Shown here: positions 47,399 to 56,403 of the stretch, piece by piece
Layout of the letters: every line of letters starts with the position of its first letter
How positions within the stretch are numbered: the stretch's first letter is position 1
From: Acidipropionibacterium acidipropionici
Lineage (GTDB): Bacteria > Actinomycetota > Actinomycetes > Propionibacteriales > Propionibacteriaceae
DNA: 64,000 nucleotides
Assembly (NCBI RefSeq): GCF_001441165.1
Contig: NZ_CP013126.1
Coordinates: forward strand, 2,137,551 to 2,201,550
Direction: 5' to 3'
Notes under the pieces: generated by a model
Seen by the model: the letters and a program-made list of their open reading frames with translations, nothing else
The model's database searches: none
What the model was told of the DNA's origin: nothing
Translations under genes and position numbers: made by a program

Positions 47399-48043
47399 AT
47401 GTTCACCGGACTGGTGGAGGAGATGGGCGAGGTCGTCTCGCTCGAAAGTGGCGCCGAATCGGCCGTGATGGCGATCCGAGGGCCGGTCGTGACGTCTGAC
47501 GCCACATTGGGGTCGTCGATCGCGGTGGACGGGGTCTGCCTGACGGTGACCGGCATCGACGGCGACGTGTTCACCGTCGACGTGATGGCCGAGACCCTGG
47601 CCCGCAGCGGACTGGGACGCCTGGCCCCGGGCGCCGAGGTGAACCTCGAACGCCCTGTGCCGGTCGGCGGGCGGCTGGGCGGCCACATCGTCCAGGGACA
47701 CGTCGACGCCACGACCCGCCTCATATCGCGCACCCCGGGCGACCGTTGGGAGACATTGCGCTTCTCGACGCCCCAGGAACTCGCCCGCCACATCGTGGAG
47801 AAGGGGTCGATCGCGGTCGACGGGACTTCGCTGACAGTCGCCGCCACGGGCCCCGGATGGTTCGAGATCGGACTCATCCCCACCACCCTTGCCACCACTG
47901 TGCTGGGCCGTCTCGGGGTCGGTGAGGAGGCCAACCTCGAGGCCGACGTCCTGGCGAAATACGTGGCGTCCCTGCTGGGCGCCGCATCGGACGACGACCC
48001 CGCCCACGACAGCCACCATGACGATCAAGGAGAGACACGATGA
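47399..48043 (+). CDS. ribE: Riboflavin synthase alpha chain
   Basis: Dismutates two 6,7-dimethyl-8-ribityllumazines into riboflavin. The 214 aa protein has the tandem lumazine-binding domains, each with the conserved VDGVCLTV / VDGTSLTV strand, and the MFTGLVEEMGEV start. GGGAGA precedes the ATG. In-frame ATGs at 47307 and 47328 are possible but would add an unusual Thr/Gln-rich, lower-GC segment. The last bases overlap ribBA (ATGA). Confidence 0.96.
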   Translation: MFTGLVEEMGEVVSLESGAESAVMAIRGPVVTSDATLGSSIAVDGVCLTVTGIDGDVFTVDVMAETLARSGLGRLAPGAEVNLERPVPVGGRLGGHIVQGHVDATTRLISRTPGDRWETLRFSTPQELARHIVEKGSIAVDGTSLTVAATGPGWFEIGLIPTTLATTVLGRLGVGEEANLEADVLAKYVASLLGAASDDDPAHDSHHDDQGETR

Positions 48044-49347
48044 CCGGATTCGCGACCATCGAGGAGGCCCTGGTACAGGTCCGCGCCGGACGCCCGGTGC
48101 TGGTCCTCGACGACCAGACCAGGGAGAACGAGGGCGACGCCATCCTGGCCGCCGGCGCCGCCGGTACCGAATGGGTGGGCTGGATGGTCCGCCACACCTC
48201 CGGATACCTGTGCGCCCCGATGACCGAGGAACGCGCCGATCGACTCGGCCTTCCCCTCATGTGGCCCTCCAGCCAGGACCCGCTCCGCACCCGCTACACG
48301 GTGTCGGTCGACGCCGCCCAGGGCACCACCACCGGGATCAGCGCCGCAGAGCGGGCCATCACCGCCCGCACCCTGGCCGGCCCGGACGCCCGGCCGGGCG
48401 ATCTCATCCGGCCCGGCCACATCCTGCCGCTGCGCGCCCGCGACGGCGGGGTGCTGGAACGCCGGGGCCACACCGAGGCCGCGGTGGACCTCGCCCGGCT
48501 GGCCGGGCTGGAGCCCGTCGGGCTGATCGGCGAGATCGTCGATGACGCCGGGGCCTGTCTGCGGACCCCCGAGGTGCTCGCGCTGGGCGCCGAGGAGGGG
48601 CTGTGCGTCATCACCATCGAGCAGCTGGCCGCATGGCGTCGCGCCCACGACGATCTCCGGACCGCATCCGGCACGCGTGTCACGGCGGGGGAGGAGGCTG
48701 TCCTGCCGACCCGCCACGGCGCATTCAGGGTCACCGGATACCACGACCACCTCACGGGCGCCGAGCACGTGCTGCTGGTTCCGAGCGCCGGGATCGCCGC
48801 CGACGACGGCGGGGCGCCCTGGGTGCGGGTGCACTCGGAGTGCCTCACCGGAGACGCCCTGGGATCGCTGCGCTGCGACTGCGGAGAGCAGCTGAGCCGC
48901 TCCATGGATCAGGTCGCCGGGCACGGCGGCGCGGTCATCATGCTGCGCGGCCATGAGGGTCGGGGAGTCGGGCTCATCAACAAGATCGACGCCTACCACG
49001 CCCAGGACGGCGGTCTGGACACCGTCGACGCCCAGACCTCGCTCGGATTGCCAGTCGACGCCCGCGAGTACGGTGCGGCCGTGGCCATCCTGGCCGGGCT
49101 CGGCGTCGACTCAGTACGTCTGCTCACCAACAATCCGGCCAAGATCTCGGCCCTGCGCCAGGGCGGCATCGAGGTGGAGCCCCGACCGCTGCGCATCCCG
49201 CCGCGCCCCGAGGACATCGCCTACCTGCGCACCAAGCGCGACCGGATGGGTCATCTCATCGATCTCGACGAGACCGGATCCCTGGATGCCAGGGATACCA
49301 CCGCCGGAATCAGCACCGCCGGAGACGACGAGGAGGGAATCGCATGA
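48040..49347 (+). CDS. ribBA: Bifunctional DHBP synthase / GTP cyclohydrolase II
   Basis: Makes both early precursors of riboflavin. 435 aa. The N-terminal RibB domain shows [10 protein letters not shown] with metal-site Glu residues, and [13 protein letters not shown]. The RibA domain carries the zinc site in [19 protein letters not shown] (Cys268, Cys279, Cys281) and the catalytic [12 protein letters not shown] segment. Overlaps ribE at the start and ribH at the end by four bases each. Confidence 0.97.
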   Translation: MTGFATIEEALVQVRAGRPVLVLDDQTRENEGDAILAAGAAGTEWVGWMVRHTSGYLCAPMTEERADRLGLPLMWPSSQDPLRTRYTVSVDAAQGTTTGISAAERAITARTLAGPDARPGDLIRPGHILPLRARDGGVLERRGHTEAAVDLARLAGLEPVGLIGEIVDDAGACLRTPEVLALGAEEGLCVITIEQLAAWRRAHDDLRTASGTRVTAGEEAVLPTRHGAFRVTGYHDHLTGAEHVLLVPSAGIAADDGGAPWVRVHSECLTGDALGSLRCDCGEQLSRSMDQVAGHGGAVIMLRGHEGRGVGLINKIDAYHAQDGGLDTVDAQTSLGLPVDAREYGAAVAILAGLGVDSVRLLTNNPAKISALRQGGIEVEPRPLRIPPRPEDIAYLRTKRDRMGHLIDLDETGSLDARDTTAGISTAGDDEEGIA

Positions 49348-49832
49348 GCGCCAGGACCAGCACCACGGGGGCCGCCGCCCCCGATCTGCACACCGACGGC
49401 TCCGGACTGCGCGCCGCCGTCATCGCCTCCCAGTGGCACTCGTTGGTCATGGACGGCCTGGTTGACGGGGCGCTGCGCGGCCTGGCCGACGCCGGCGTCA
49501 CCGACTCCCAGCTGGTCCGGGTGCCCGGCTCCTTCGAACTGCCCGTAGCCTGCGCCAGGCTGGCCGGCCGCTTCGACATCCTGGTCGCACTGGGCGTGGT
49601 GATCCGCGGCGGCACCCCGCACTTCGACTACGTCTGCGAGGCCGCCACCTCCGGCATCACACAGGTGACGGTCACCACCGGGACCCCGATCGGCTTCGGC
49701 CTTCTCACCTGCGACGACGAGGCCCAGGCCCTCGATCGGGCCGGGCTCGAGGGCTCCCGCGAGGACAAGGGATTCGAGGCCGCTCAGGCGGCGGTCGCCA
49801 CCCTCGCGGCGATCCGGGGGGCCGGCTGTTGA
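49344..49832 (+). CDS. ribH: 6,7-dimethyl-8-ribityllumazine synthase
   Basis: Joins the pyrimidine and butanone phosphate to lumazine, with RibE as next enzyme. 162 aa. The family blocks are [35 protein letters not shown] and [20 protein letters not shown], with the catalytic His in the last block. Final gene of the rib operon; the ATG overlaps the ribBA stop. Confidence 0.97.
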   Translation: MSARTSTTGAAAPDLHTDGSGLRAAVIASQWHSLVMDGLVDGALRGLADAGVTDSQLVRVPGSFELPVACARLAGRFDILVALGVVIRGGTPHFDYVCEAATSGITQVTVTTGTPIGFGLLTCDDEAQALDRAGLEGSREDKGFEAAQAAVATLAAIRGAGC

Positions 49833-49891
49833 GCCGGCCGGGGCGTCTCACGACGACATCACGGCCTCACCGGTGTCTGTACAGTGAGGCC

Positions 49892-50473
49892 GTGACCCAA
49901 CGTGTCGTGGTGCTCGTCTCCGGAAGCGGAACCCTGCTGCAGGCCCTGCTCGACGCCGCACCTGGGAACTCCCGGTACCGCATCGTCGCCGTGGGCGCCG
50001 ACCGCCAGGGAATCACCGGCCTGGAGCGGGCGCGCCGGGCCGACGTCCCCACCTTCACCGTTCCACTGGAGCGGGGCGGCGATCGGGCGGCCTGGGATCG
50101 CAGACTCACCGAGGCCGTCGCAGCCCACGAGCCCGACCTCGTCGTCTGCGCCGGATTCATGAAACTGCTCGGACCGGCCTTCCTGGAGCGCTTCGGCGGC
50201 CGCACCATCAACTCCCATCCGGCGCTGCTGCCCTCCTTCCCCGGAACCCACGGCCCCCGCGACGCCCTGGCCCACGGCGTCAAGATCACCGGCGCGACAG
50301 TCTTCATGGTCGACGCCGGCGTCGACACCGGGAGGATCCTCGCCCAGCGAGCCGTCGACGTCCTGGACGACGACACCGTGGAGACCCTCCACGAACGCAT
50401 CAAGGTGGTGGAGCGCCAGATGCTCGTCGAGGTGGTCGGGCACCTCGCGGCGACCCTCCCCACCACACACTGA
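49892..50473 (+). CDS. purN: Phosphoribosylglycinamide formyltransferase
   Basis: Formylates GAR with 10-formyl-THF in purine synthesis. 193 aa with [19 protein letters not shown] and the catalytic Asn-His-Asp set in [13 protein letters not shown] and [13 protein letters not shown]. The GTG start is chosen because TACAGT ends exactly 6 bases before it with no ribosome binding site, a leaderless arrangement separate from the rib operon. The frame extends upstream into ribH without conservation. Confidence 0.95.
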   Translation: MTQRVVVLVSGSGTLLQALLDAAPGNSRYRIVAVGADRQGITGLERARRADVPTFTVPLERGGDRAAWDRRLTEAVAAHEPDLVVCAGFMKLLGPAFLERFGGRTINSHPALLPSFPGTHGPRDALAHGVKITGATVFMVDAGVDTGRILAQRAVDVLDDDTVETLHERIKVVERQMLVEVVGHLAATLPTTH

Positions 50474-50479
50474 CCCCGC

Positions 50480-50507
50480 GACGGCCGGACCTCATGGTCC
50501 GGCCGTC
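50480..50507 (+). terminator. Hairpin after purN
   Basis: A perfect 12-bp stem GACGGCCGGACC with TCAT loop, 6 bases after the stop. It lies before purH, so it may attenuate read-through from purN. Confidence 0.8.
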
Positions 50508-50546
50508 GTGCACATGACAGCCTCATCCACCGTGAAGGGATCTCAA

Positions 50547-52097
50547 GTGACCGAACGTCAACCCATTCGCCGAGCACTCGTCTCCGTCTACGACAAGGCC
50601 GGCCTCGACCGCCTCGCCGCCATCCTCGGCGCGGCCGGTGTGGCCGTCGTCTCCACCGGATCGACCGCCAAGGCGCTGGCCGCGTCCGGACTGGAGGTCA
50701 CCGAGGTGAGCGACCTCACCGGATTCCCCGAGTGCCTCGACGGCCGGGTCAAGACCCTCCACCCCAGGGTGCACGCCGGGATCCTCGCCGACCGCCGTCT
50801 CGCCTCCCACCGTGCCCAGCTCGAGGAGCTGGGCGTCGAGCCCTTCGACCTGGTCGTCTGCAACCTCTACCCGTTCAGCGAGACCGTCGCCTCGGGCGCC
50901 GGCTTCGACGAGTGCATCGAGAAGATCGACATCGGCGGGCCCTCGATGGTGCGCGCCGCCGCGAAGAACCACGCCAGCGTCGCGGTCCTCACCTCCCCGT
51001 CGCAGTACGAGGGCCTGGCCGAGGCACTGTCGGCCGGCGGCTACAACGAGCCCGAGCGCCGGGTCCTGGCGGCGAAGGCCTTCGCCCACACCGCCGCCTA
51101 CGACGTCGCGGTGGCCGGCTGGTTCGGCTCCCAGGACGGCGTCGCCGTCGACGGCGTCCCCACCTTCGTCGGCACCACAGGGGAGCTCAAGGAGAAGCTG
51201 CGCTACGGCGAGAACTCCCATCAGGCGGCCGCGGTCTACCTCACCCCGCAGGGCCCCGGGCTGGCCGGCGCCGAGCAGCTGCACGGCAAGGCGATGAGCT
51301 ACAACAACTACGTCGACACGAACTCCGCCAGGCGTGCCGCCTTCGATTTCGACGACCCGTGCGTTGCCGTCATCAAGCACTCCAACCCGTGCGGTATCGC
51401 GGTGGGCACCGACATCGCCGAGGCCCACCGCAAGGCCCACGCCTGCGATCCGCTGAGCGCCTTCGGCGGGGTCATCGCCACCAACCGACCGGTCAGCGTC
51501 GAGATGGCCGAGCAGGTCAAGGACATCTTCACCGAGGTCGTCGTCGCCCCGGACTACGAGGACGGCGCCCTGGAGATCCTGTCGCGCAAGAAGAACATCC
51601 GGCTGCTGGTGGCACCCGCCCCCGACCTGTCGGGGCATGAGCTCCGCGAGATCGACGGCGGACTGCTCTCGATGGAGCGCGACCTCTTCCAGGCCGAGGG
51701 CGACGACCCGGCGAACTGGACCCTGGCGGCCGGGCAGGCCGTCGACGCCGAGACCCTCAAGGACCTCGACTTCGCCTGGAAGGCCTGCCGCTCGGTCAAG
51801 TCCAACGCCATCCTGCTGGCCCACGACGGGGCCTCGGTCGGCGTCGGCATGGGGCAGGTCAACCGGGTGGACTCATGCAAGCTGGCCGTCGAGCGCGCCG
51901 GGGACCGGGCCGCCGGATCGGTGGCGGCCTCCGACGCCTTCTTCCCCTTCGGGGACGGGCCGCAGGTGCTCGCCGACGGCGGCATCAGGGCGATCGTCGA
52001 ACCCGGCGGATCGATCCGCGACGAGCAGACCGTCGAGGTGTGCAAGGCGGCCGGTATCGCGCTGTACTTCACCGGAACGCGTCACTTCTTCCACTGA
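50547..52097 (+). CDS. purH: AICAR transformylase / IMP cyclohydrolase
   Basis: Last two steps to IMP. 516 aa from GTG 50547, with AAGGGA upstream. The N-terminal cyclohydrolase (MGS-like) domain has the [18 protein letters not shown] and [11 protein letters not shown] blocks. The C-terminal transformylase has YGENSHQAA, the KHSNPCG active-site segment and the closing [20 protein letters not shown]. Confidence 0.97.
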   Translation: MTERQPIRRALVSVYDKAGLDRLAAILGAAGVAVVSTGSTAKALAASGLEVTEVSDLTGFPECLDGRVKTLHPRVHAGILADRRLASHRAQLEELGVEPFDLVVCNLYPFSETVASGAGFDECIEKIDIGGPSMVRAAAKNHASVAVLTSPSQYEGLAEALSAGGYNEPERRVLAAKAFAHTAAYDVAVAGWFGSQDGVAVDGVPTFVGTTGELKEKLRYGENSHQAAAVYLTPQGPGLAGAEQLHGKAMSYNNYVDTNSARRAAFDFDDPCVAVIKHSNPCGIAVGTDIAEAHRKAHACDPLSAFGGVIATNRPVSVEMAEQVKDIFTEVVVAPDYEDGALEILSRKKNIRLLVAPAPDLSGHELREIDGGLLSMERDLFQAEGDDPANWTLAAGQAVDAETLKDLDFAWKACRSVKSNAILLAHDGASVGVGMGQVNRVDSCKLAVERAGDRAAGSVAASDAFFPFGDGPQVLADGGIRAIVEPGGSIRDEQTVEVCKAAGIALYFTGTRHFFH

Positions 52098-52107
52098 TCC
52101 GGTGAAG

Positions 52108-53022
52108 ATGCCCTCGGACGCGACTCCGGTGGCGCTGGGCCGCCAGGCACTGGGCCTGGCGGCCCGCGGTCTTCGGGACGCCGGCCGGCGCACCGTTCTG
52201 GTGCCGGCCTTCAGCTGCCAGACGATGGTGACGCCGTGGGAGCTGGAGGGCATGGCTGTGATCCGGGTGCCGGTCGGCCCGGACCTGCTGTTGTCCCCGG
52301 GAGAACTCTCCGGGCGTCTCGGGACCTGCCTCGACGGCGGCGAGATCCCGGTCGTGCTGCACTGCGAGACATTCGGGGTGCGGGCCGGGGCCGAGCTCGA
52401 CGCGGTGCTCGTGGAGGCCTCCGGTCGCTGCGTCCCCGTGGTGGTGGATCGCACGCACTCATTCCTGGCGGGTGAGGCGGATCCCGGGCGGATCGAGGTG
52501 GTGAGCACCCGCAAGCTGCTGGCCGTCCCGGAGGTCGCCTGGATCCGTGGACTGCCCGAGGCGGGCCTCCGGGGGCCCCGGGCCTGGCTCGACGATCGTC
52601 TCACCGCCGCCCGGGAGCGGTTCCTGGAGGCGCCCGGCGTCGAATCCTTCGAGGCCGCGGAGGATCTCGCCGACGAGGCGTGGACGCCGGTACCGCCGCA
52701 CCCCGACGCCCTGGCCGCGATGTCAGGGTTCGCCGTCGAAGAGTTCGCGGGCAGAATCGGCGAGACCCGCCGACAGATCCTGGACCGCGTCCCCGGACTC
52801 GACGTCGTCAATCCCGGGGCGGCGTGCCCGTTGGTGATCCGCAGCCCGCGCGCAGGGGCGATGGCCGACGAGCTGTTCGGGCACGGCATCGTGGGCCCGA
52901 TCCACTGGGACCGGCCCGACCATCTGCCCGTCGGGCTGTACTGGCCCGACGACCTGCTGTGCCTTCCCGCAGTGCTGGAGGAGTCGAGGATTGATGTCGC
53001 CGTCGAGGTGCTGGGCCGCTGA
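52108..53022 (+). CDS. Putative PLP-dependent aminotransferase-like protein
   Basis: A 304 aa protein immediately after purH. It looks like a compact member of the fold-type I / DegT-like group: TVLVPAFSCQTMVTPWELEG resembles the substrate-side start, VVDRTHSFLAG the PLP-binding Asp region, and VVSTRKLLAVPEVAW places a candidate PLP Lys. It is shorter than typical enzymes (about 370 aa), so function is uncertain. Start is ATG 52108 or GTG 52102. No clear ribosome binding site, so coupling to purH is likely. Placement in the purine/folate cluster gives no firm clue. Confidence 0.6.
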   Translation: MPSDATPVALGRQALGLAARGLRDAGRRTVLVPAFSCQTMVTPWELEGMAVIRVPVGPDLLLSPGELSGRLGTCLDGGEIPVVLHCETFGVRAGAELDAVLVEASGRCVPVVVDRTHSFLAGEADPGRIEVVSTRKLLAVPEVAWIRGLPEAGLRGPRAWLDDRLTAARERFLEAPGVESFEAAEDLADEAWTPVPPHPDALAAMSGFAVEEFAGRIGETRRQILDRVPGLDVVNPGAACPLVIRSPRAGAMADELFGHGIVGPIHWDRPDHLPVGLYWPDDLLCLPAVLEESRIDVAVEVLGR

Positions 53023-53114
53023 GGCGCGGACCGTCCTGACCCTCGGGGCCGTCCATGGCAGGATGGGAACGGCGTCCGGTACGAGCGCCGGGATCGATCG
53101 CGGACAGGAGAGCG

Positions 53115-53969
53115 ATGAGTGCACAGAGGCTCGACGGCAAGGCGACAGCGGCCACCATCAAGGCCGAGGTGGCCGACAGGGTGGCGGCGCTGCGGGAACG
53201 CGGTGTGGTACCGGGACTCGGGACGGTGCTGGTCGGCGACGACCCGGCCTCCCACCAGTACGTCCGGGGCAAGCACCGCGACTGCGCTCAGGTGGGTATC
53301 GAGTCGATCCGTGTCGATCTTCCCGCCGACGTGAGCGCCGAGACGCTGGAGGCCGAGATCCACGGCCTCAATGAGAATCCGGCGTGCACCGGCTACATCG
53401 TGCAGCTGCCGCTGCCGCGTCACATCGATCAGAACTGGGCGCTGGGGCTCATCGATCCGATGAAGGACGCCGACGGGTTGGCGCCGGTCTCGCTGGGCTA
53501 CCTGGTGCTCAACAAGCCCGCCCCGCTGCCGTGCACACCGCGGGGGATCGTGGAACTGCTCACCCGGCACGGCATCGAGCTTCCCGGCAAGGAGGTCTGC
53601 GTGGTGGGCCGCGGAACCACCGTCGGCCGACCCCTCGGACTGCTGCTCACCCGGCGCACCGAGAACTGCACCGTGACCCTGTGCCACACCGGGACCCGTG
53701 ACCTGGCGGCGCACACCCGCACCGCCGACATCGTCGTGGGCGCCGCCGGAGTGCCCGGACTCATCGACGCCTCCATGATCAAGGACGGGGCCGTGCTCAT
53801 CGACGTCGGGGTCTCGCGCTCTGCGGAGGGCAAGATCCTCGGAGACTTCGCCGCCGACGTCTGGGACAAGGCCGCATGGGTGTCCCCGAATCCGGGCGGG
53901 GTGGGTCCGATGACCCGCGCGATGCTGTTGTCCAACGTCGTCGACCGCGCCGAGGAGCTTGCGCGGTGA
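53115..53969 (+). CDS. folD: Methylene-THF dehydrogenase / methenyl-THF cyclohydrolase
   Basis: Supplies 10-formyl-THF, the one-carbon donor for PurN and PurH encoded just upstream. 284 aa with [18 protein letters not shown] (the catalytic Lys region), [10 protein letters not shown], and the NADP-binding [16 protein letters not shown] precedes the ATG. The stop overlaps the next gene as GTGA. Grouping with purNH and purU is functionally coherent. Confidence 0.97.
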   Translation: MSAQRLDGKATAATIKAEVADRVAALRERGVVPGLGTVLVGDDPASHQYVRGKHRDCAQVGIESIRVDLPADVSAETLEAEIHGLNENPACTGYIVQLPLPRHIDQNWALGLIDPMKDADGLAPVSLGYLVLNKPAPLPCTPRGIVELLTRHGIELPGKEVCVVGRGTTVGRPLGLLLTRRTENCTVTLCHTGTRDLAAHTRTADIVVGAAGVPGLIDASMIKDGAVLIDVGVSRSAEGKILGDFAADVWDKAAWVSPNPGGVGPMTRAMLLSNVVDRAEELAR

Positions 53970-54262
53970 CCTCTCCCTCGCCGGCATACCGGGAGCACAT
54001 GCGCTCCCCATGGGCGCTGCTGGTCTGTCTGCTGGGGCTGGCGGGCTCAGTGGGGATCATGATGACCGGGCACTGGCGGAAGGGGTCGATGGCCTTCGCA
54101 GTGGCTGTTCTCGTCGCCGGAATCCTCCGTCTGGTGCTGCCCGAGCGGTGGGCGGGTCTGCTGGCGGTACGGGCCAAGTGGATCGACTGCGTCATACTTC
54201 TCGGGCTGGGGATCCTGATAGCGACGCTGGTGATGTTCGTCCCGCATTCGAGGCCCGCCTGA
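53966..54262 (+). CDS. DUF3017 family membrane protein
   Basis: A 98 aa protein with three hydrophobic segments ([53 protein letters not shown]). DUF3017 proteins follow folD in many actinobacteria, usually just before mdh. Here the PduP-like gene stands between. The GTG start overlaps the folD stop. Function unknown. Confidence 0.85.
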   Translation: MTSPSPAYREHMRSPWALLVCLLGLAGSVGIMMTGHWRKGSMAFAVAVLVAGILRLVLPERWAGLLAVRAKWIDCVILLGLGILIATLVMFVPHSRPA

Positions 54263-54318
54263 GGTCCGGCTCCCGCTCTCGGACATTCCCGTGCGCGTCG
54301 GCATGCGTCCGCCCGATT

Positions 54319-54386
54319 CCCAATGTGGCGCTGAGCGGCGGGCGACCGCCGATCCGGGTGTCGTCGCCGCTCAGCGCCACATTGGG
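54319..54386. repeat. Palindromic element A, copy 7
   Basis: 68 bp, one of the best preserved: CCCAATGTGGCGCTGAGCGG is matched by its complement, giving a stem of about 22 bp. It stands between convergent DUF3017 and the aldehyde dehydrogenase gene. Confidence 0.95.
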
Positions 54387-54394
54387 AACGCAGG

Positions 54395-54435
54395 ATCAGG
54401 GCGCCCCTCCCGGGCCGGGGAACGGGCGCCCTGAT
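54395..54435. terminator. Bidirectional terminator
   Basis: A perfect 12-bp stem ATCAGGGCGCCC / GGGCGCCCTGAT with a 17-base loop, between the folD operon and the convergent aldehyde dehydrogenase gene. Confidence 0.8.
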
Positions 54436-54463
54436 GCATGTCAGCTGGAGGTTGTCCTGTCGG

Positions 54464-55834
54464 TCACATCGAGGCGTTGAGGACGCAGCGTCGACGCCGC
54501 GCGAAGCTGCGGGCCGACGTGAGCCCCTCTCCGGTGGGGCCTGCGATGGTGAAGGTGGCGAATCCCTCTCCCTCGATCCCGATCCCGGAGTAGGACGGGC
54601 CGTTCTTCACGAAGATCGTGGTGCGGCTGCGGCGTGCCATCGACTCGAGTCGTGACACGTCACGGGAATGCATGATCGCCGTGTGGTGGTGGCCGTGCTC
54701 CAGGTCGATCGCGAGGTCGATGGCCTGGGAGGCGTCCGTGGTGGCGACGATCGGCAGCACCGGCATGAGCATCTCCACCTGGACCAGCGGGTCGTCTGCG
54801 GAGGTCTCGGTGATGATGAGTCGGGTGCCGGGATCCGGCGTCACGCCTACCGCCTGGAGGATGGTCCCGGCGTCCTGACCGACCCATGAGGGACGGGGGT
54901 GCTCCCTGTCGGGGCTCATCAGGAGATCCCGCAGCCTCTCGAGGATCTCAGGGTCGTTCACCAGCTGCGCCCCCTCATGGACCATCCGTTCCACCAACTC
55001 TGGAACCACCGACGACACCGCGACCACCTCCTTCTCGGCGGTGCACGGCAGATTGTTGTCGAAACTGGCGCCGTTGACGATGTCCCGGGCGGCCTTGGGA
55101 ATGTCGGCGGTCTCGTCGACGACGACCGGAGGGTTGCCGGAACCGGCCCCGATCGCCTTCTTGCCGCTGGACAGCACCATGTTGACGATCTGGGGGCCGC
55201 CGGTAGCCACGAGCATCTGCACCTGGGGTGAGGCCATGAGTTGGGCGGTGGCGTCCATCGAGGGTTTGCGGATGATGGTCATGAGGTTCTCGGGGGCCCC
55301 GGCGGCGATCAGTGCCCGGTTGAGCCTGTCCACCAGCCAGACGCTGAGACGGCGGGCGCGGGGATGGGGGCTGAACACCACCGCGTTGCCTGCCGCCAGC
55401 ATGCTGATGCCGTTGGAGATGATCGTCTCGGTGGGGTTCGTGGTCGGCGTGATGGCCCCGATGACGCCGTAGGGGGCGTACTCCATCGTGGTCATGCCGG
55501 TGTCGGACTGATAGGCCTCCATGAGGAGGTCCTCGACCCCCGGAGTGAGGGTGGCGGCGTACTTGTTCTTGAGCACCTTGTGCTCGGCATTGCCCATCTT
55601 CGTCTCTGCGACCGCCTCGTAGGCCATGTACCGCAGGTTCTCCTCGCGGGTCGACTCCTCGCGAATGGCGGCGATGAAGGCCCGCCGTTGGGCGAGGGTG
55701 CAGTCGAGGTAGGTATCGAAGGCGGTCTGGGCCGCCTGGACGGCGTCTGCCACCTCGTCGAAGGCTCCGAGCTGGCGGTCGTCGGGGCCGGCGACGGGGG
55801 CGTCGGTGATCGGGGAGGCGGTGGAGGTTGTCAT
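54464..55834 (-). CDS. pduP: CoA-acylating aldehyde dehydrogenase (PduP/EutE type)
   Basis: A 456 aa enzyme that interconverts propionaldehyde or acetaldehyde with the acyl-CoA and NADH. Nucleophile Cys264 is in NNLPCTAEKEV, with the family's NPTETIISNGISMLAAGNAVV and GATGG-like VATGGPQIV region. It lacks the N-terminal amphipathic peptide that targets PduP to microcompartments, and no shell or diol dehydratase genes are nearby, so it is likely a cytosolic stand-alone enzyme, for example making propanol together with an alcohol dehydrogenase. AGGAG lies before ATG 55834. Confidence 0.88.
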   Translation of the reverse strand: MTTSTASPITDAPVAGPDDRQLGAFDEVADAVQAAQTAFDTYLDCTLAQRRAFIAAIREESTREENLRYMAYEAVAETKMGNAEHKVLKNKYAATLTPGVEDLLMEAYQSDTGMTTMEYAPYGVIGAITPTTNPTETIISNGISMLAAGNAVVFSPHPRARRLSVWLVDRLNRALIAAGAPENLMTIIRKPSMDATAQLMASPQVQMLVATGGPQIVNMVLSSGKKAIGAGSGNPPVVVDETADIPKAARDIVNGASFDNNLPCTAEKEVVAVSSVVPELVERMVHEGAQLVNDPEILERLRDLLMSPDREHPRPSWVGQDAGTILQAVGVTPDPGTRLIITETSADDPLVQVEMLMPVLPIVATTDASQAIDLAIDLEHGHHHTAIMHSRDVSRLESMARRSRTTIFVKNGPSYSGIGIEGEGFATFTIAGPTGEGLTSARSFARRRRCVLNASM

Positions 55835-55985
55835 GTCGTGCTCCTCATCGGTGCGCATCGTTGTCGGGTGCGGTCCGGCCACTGGAGGGGGAACTCGGGC
55901 GGTCGGTGCCCCGCCCTTCCGGTGGCGCCGGGCCAGCGATGCCCGGTGACAGGAACGGTACGGATCGGATGCTCTCCCGGGCCAG

Positions 55986-56041
55986 CATTCGTGCGGTATC
56001 TGGCAGCAGGTGCGCCGTCGCACCGGGTGCCTGCACGAATG
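55986..56041 (-). promoter_or_regulatory. Structured element in the pduP upstream region
   Basis: A 9-bp perfect outer stem (CATTCGTGC / GCACGAATG) encloses a second stem GCAGG / CCTGC and a GGTGCG-CCGT-CGCACC hairpin. It could be a leader RNA structure or part of an operator. No known riboswitch recognised. Confidence 0.4.
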
Positions 56042-56044
56042 GCC

Positions 56045-56057
56045 ATGGTCTGACCAT
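56045..56057 (-). promoter_or_regulatory. FadR/GntR-type operator candidate upstream of pduP
   Basis: ATGGTCTGACCAT is a perfect 6-1-6 palindrome that fits the TGGTnnGACCA-type core bound by FadR-subfamily GntR regulators. The regulator gene is not nearby. Confidence 0.45.
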
Positions 56058-56129
56058 TTGTGCACCGGGTTGCCGGTCGCCGAATCTCGGACCATCGTCA
56101 CCGGCTCGACTGACCGCCTCGCCGCGGTT

Positions 56130-56197
56130 CCCAATGTGGCGCTGAGCGGCGCCGGCCCCGGCTTCGGGATCCCCGCGCCGCTGGGCGCCACATTGGG
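56130..56197. repeat. Palindromic element A, copy 8
   Basis: 68 bp with CCCAATGTGGCGCTGAGCGG and its near-complement. It lies between pduP and mdh, so pduP is bracketed by copies 7 and 8. Confidence 0.95.
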
Positions 56198-56198
56198 A

Positions 56199-56310
56199 AC
56201 CGGGAGGAGGGGAGACGGGTCTGGAGGAGGGAACCGTCGCGCGGGCATGACGGGACCGGGAGGAGGGGAGACGGGTCTGGAGGAGGGAACAGTCGCGCAG
56301 GCGTGACGGG
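56199..56310 (+). repeat. Two tandem 56-bp units
   Basis: Units at 56199-56254 and 56255-56310 differ at only three positions. The first begins at the last bases of palindromic element A copy 8 (ACCGGGAGGAGGGGAG). Non-coding. Together with copy 8 it fills the pduP-mdh gap. Confidence 0.92.
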
Positions 56311-56354
56311 GGACCATGGGTCCACGGCACCCGACGGGGGCGCCAGGACGCAGT

Positions 56355-56385
56355 TCGGGGGAGCGGCCCGCGGCCGCTCCCCCGA
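56355..56385 (-). terminator. mdh terminator
   Basis: A perfect 14-bp stem TCGGGGGAGCGGCC with a 3-base loop, 19 bases after the mdh stop. Confidence 0.85.
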
Positions 56386-56403
56386 AGAGTCTCAGAGATG
56401 AAC

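Noticed and set aside
47494-47512. GACGCCACATTGGGG inside ribE, like the right arm of palindromic element A
   Set aside because: It encodes the conserved DATLGSSIAVDG strand of riboflavin synthase and has no matching left arm within 100 bases. Coincidence is more likely than a remnant.
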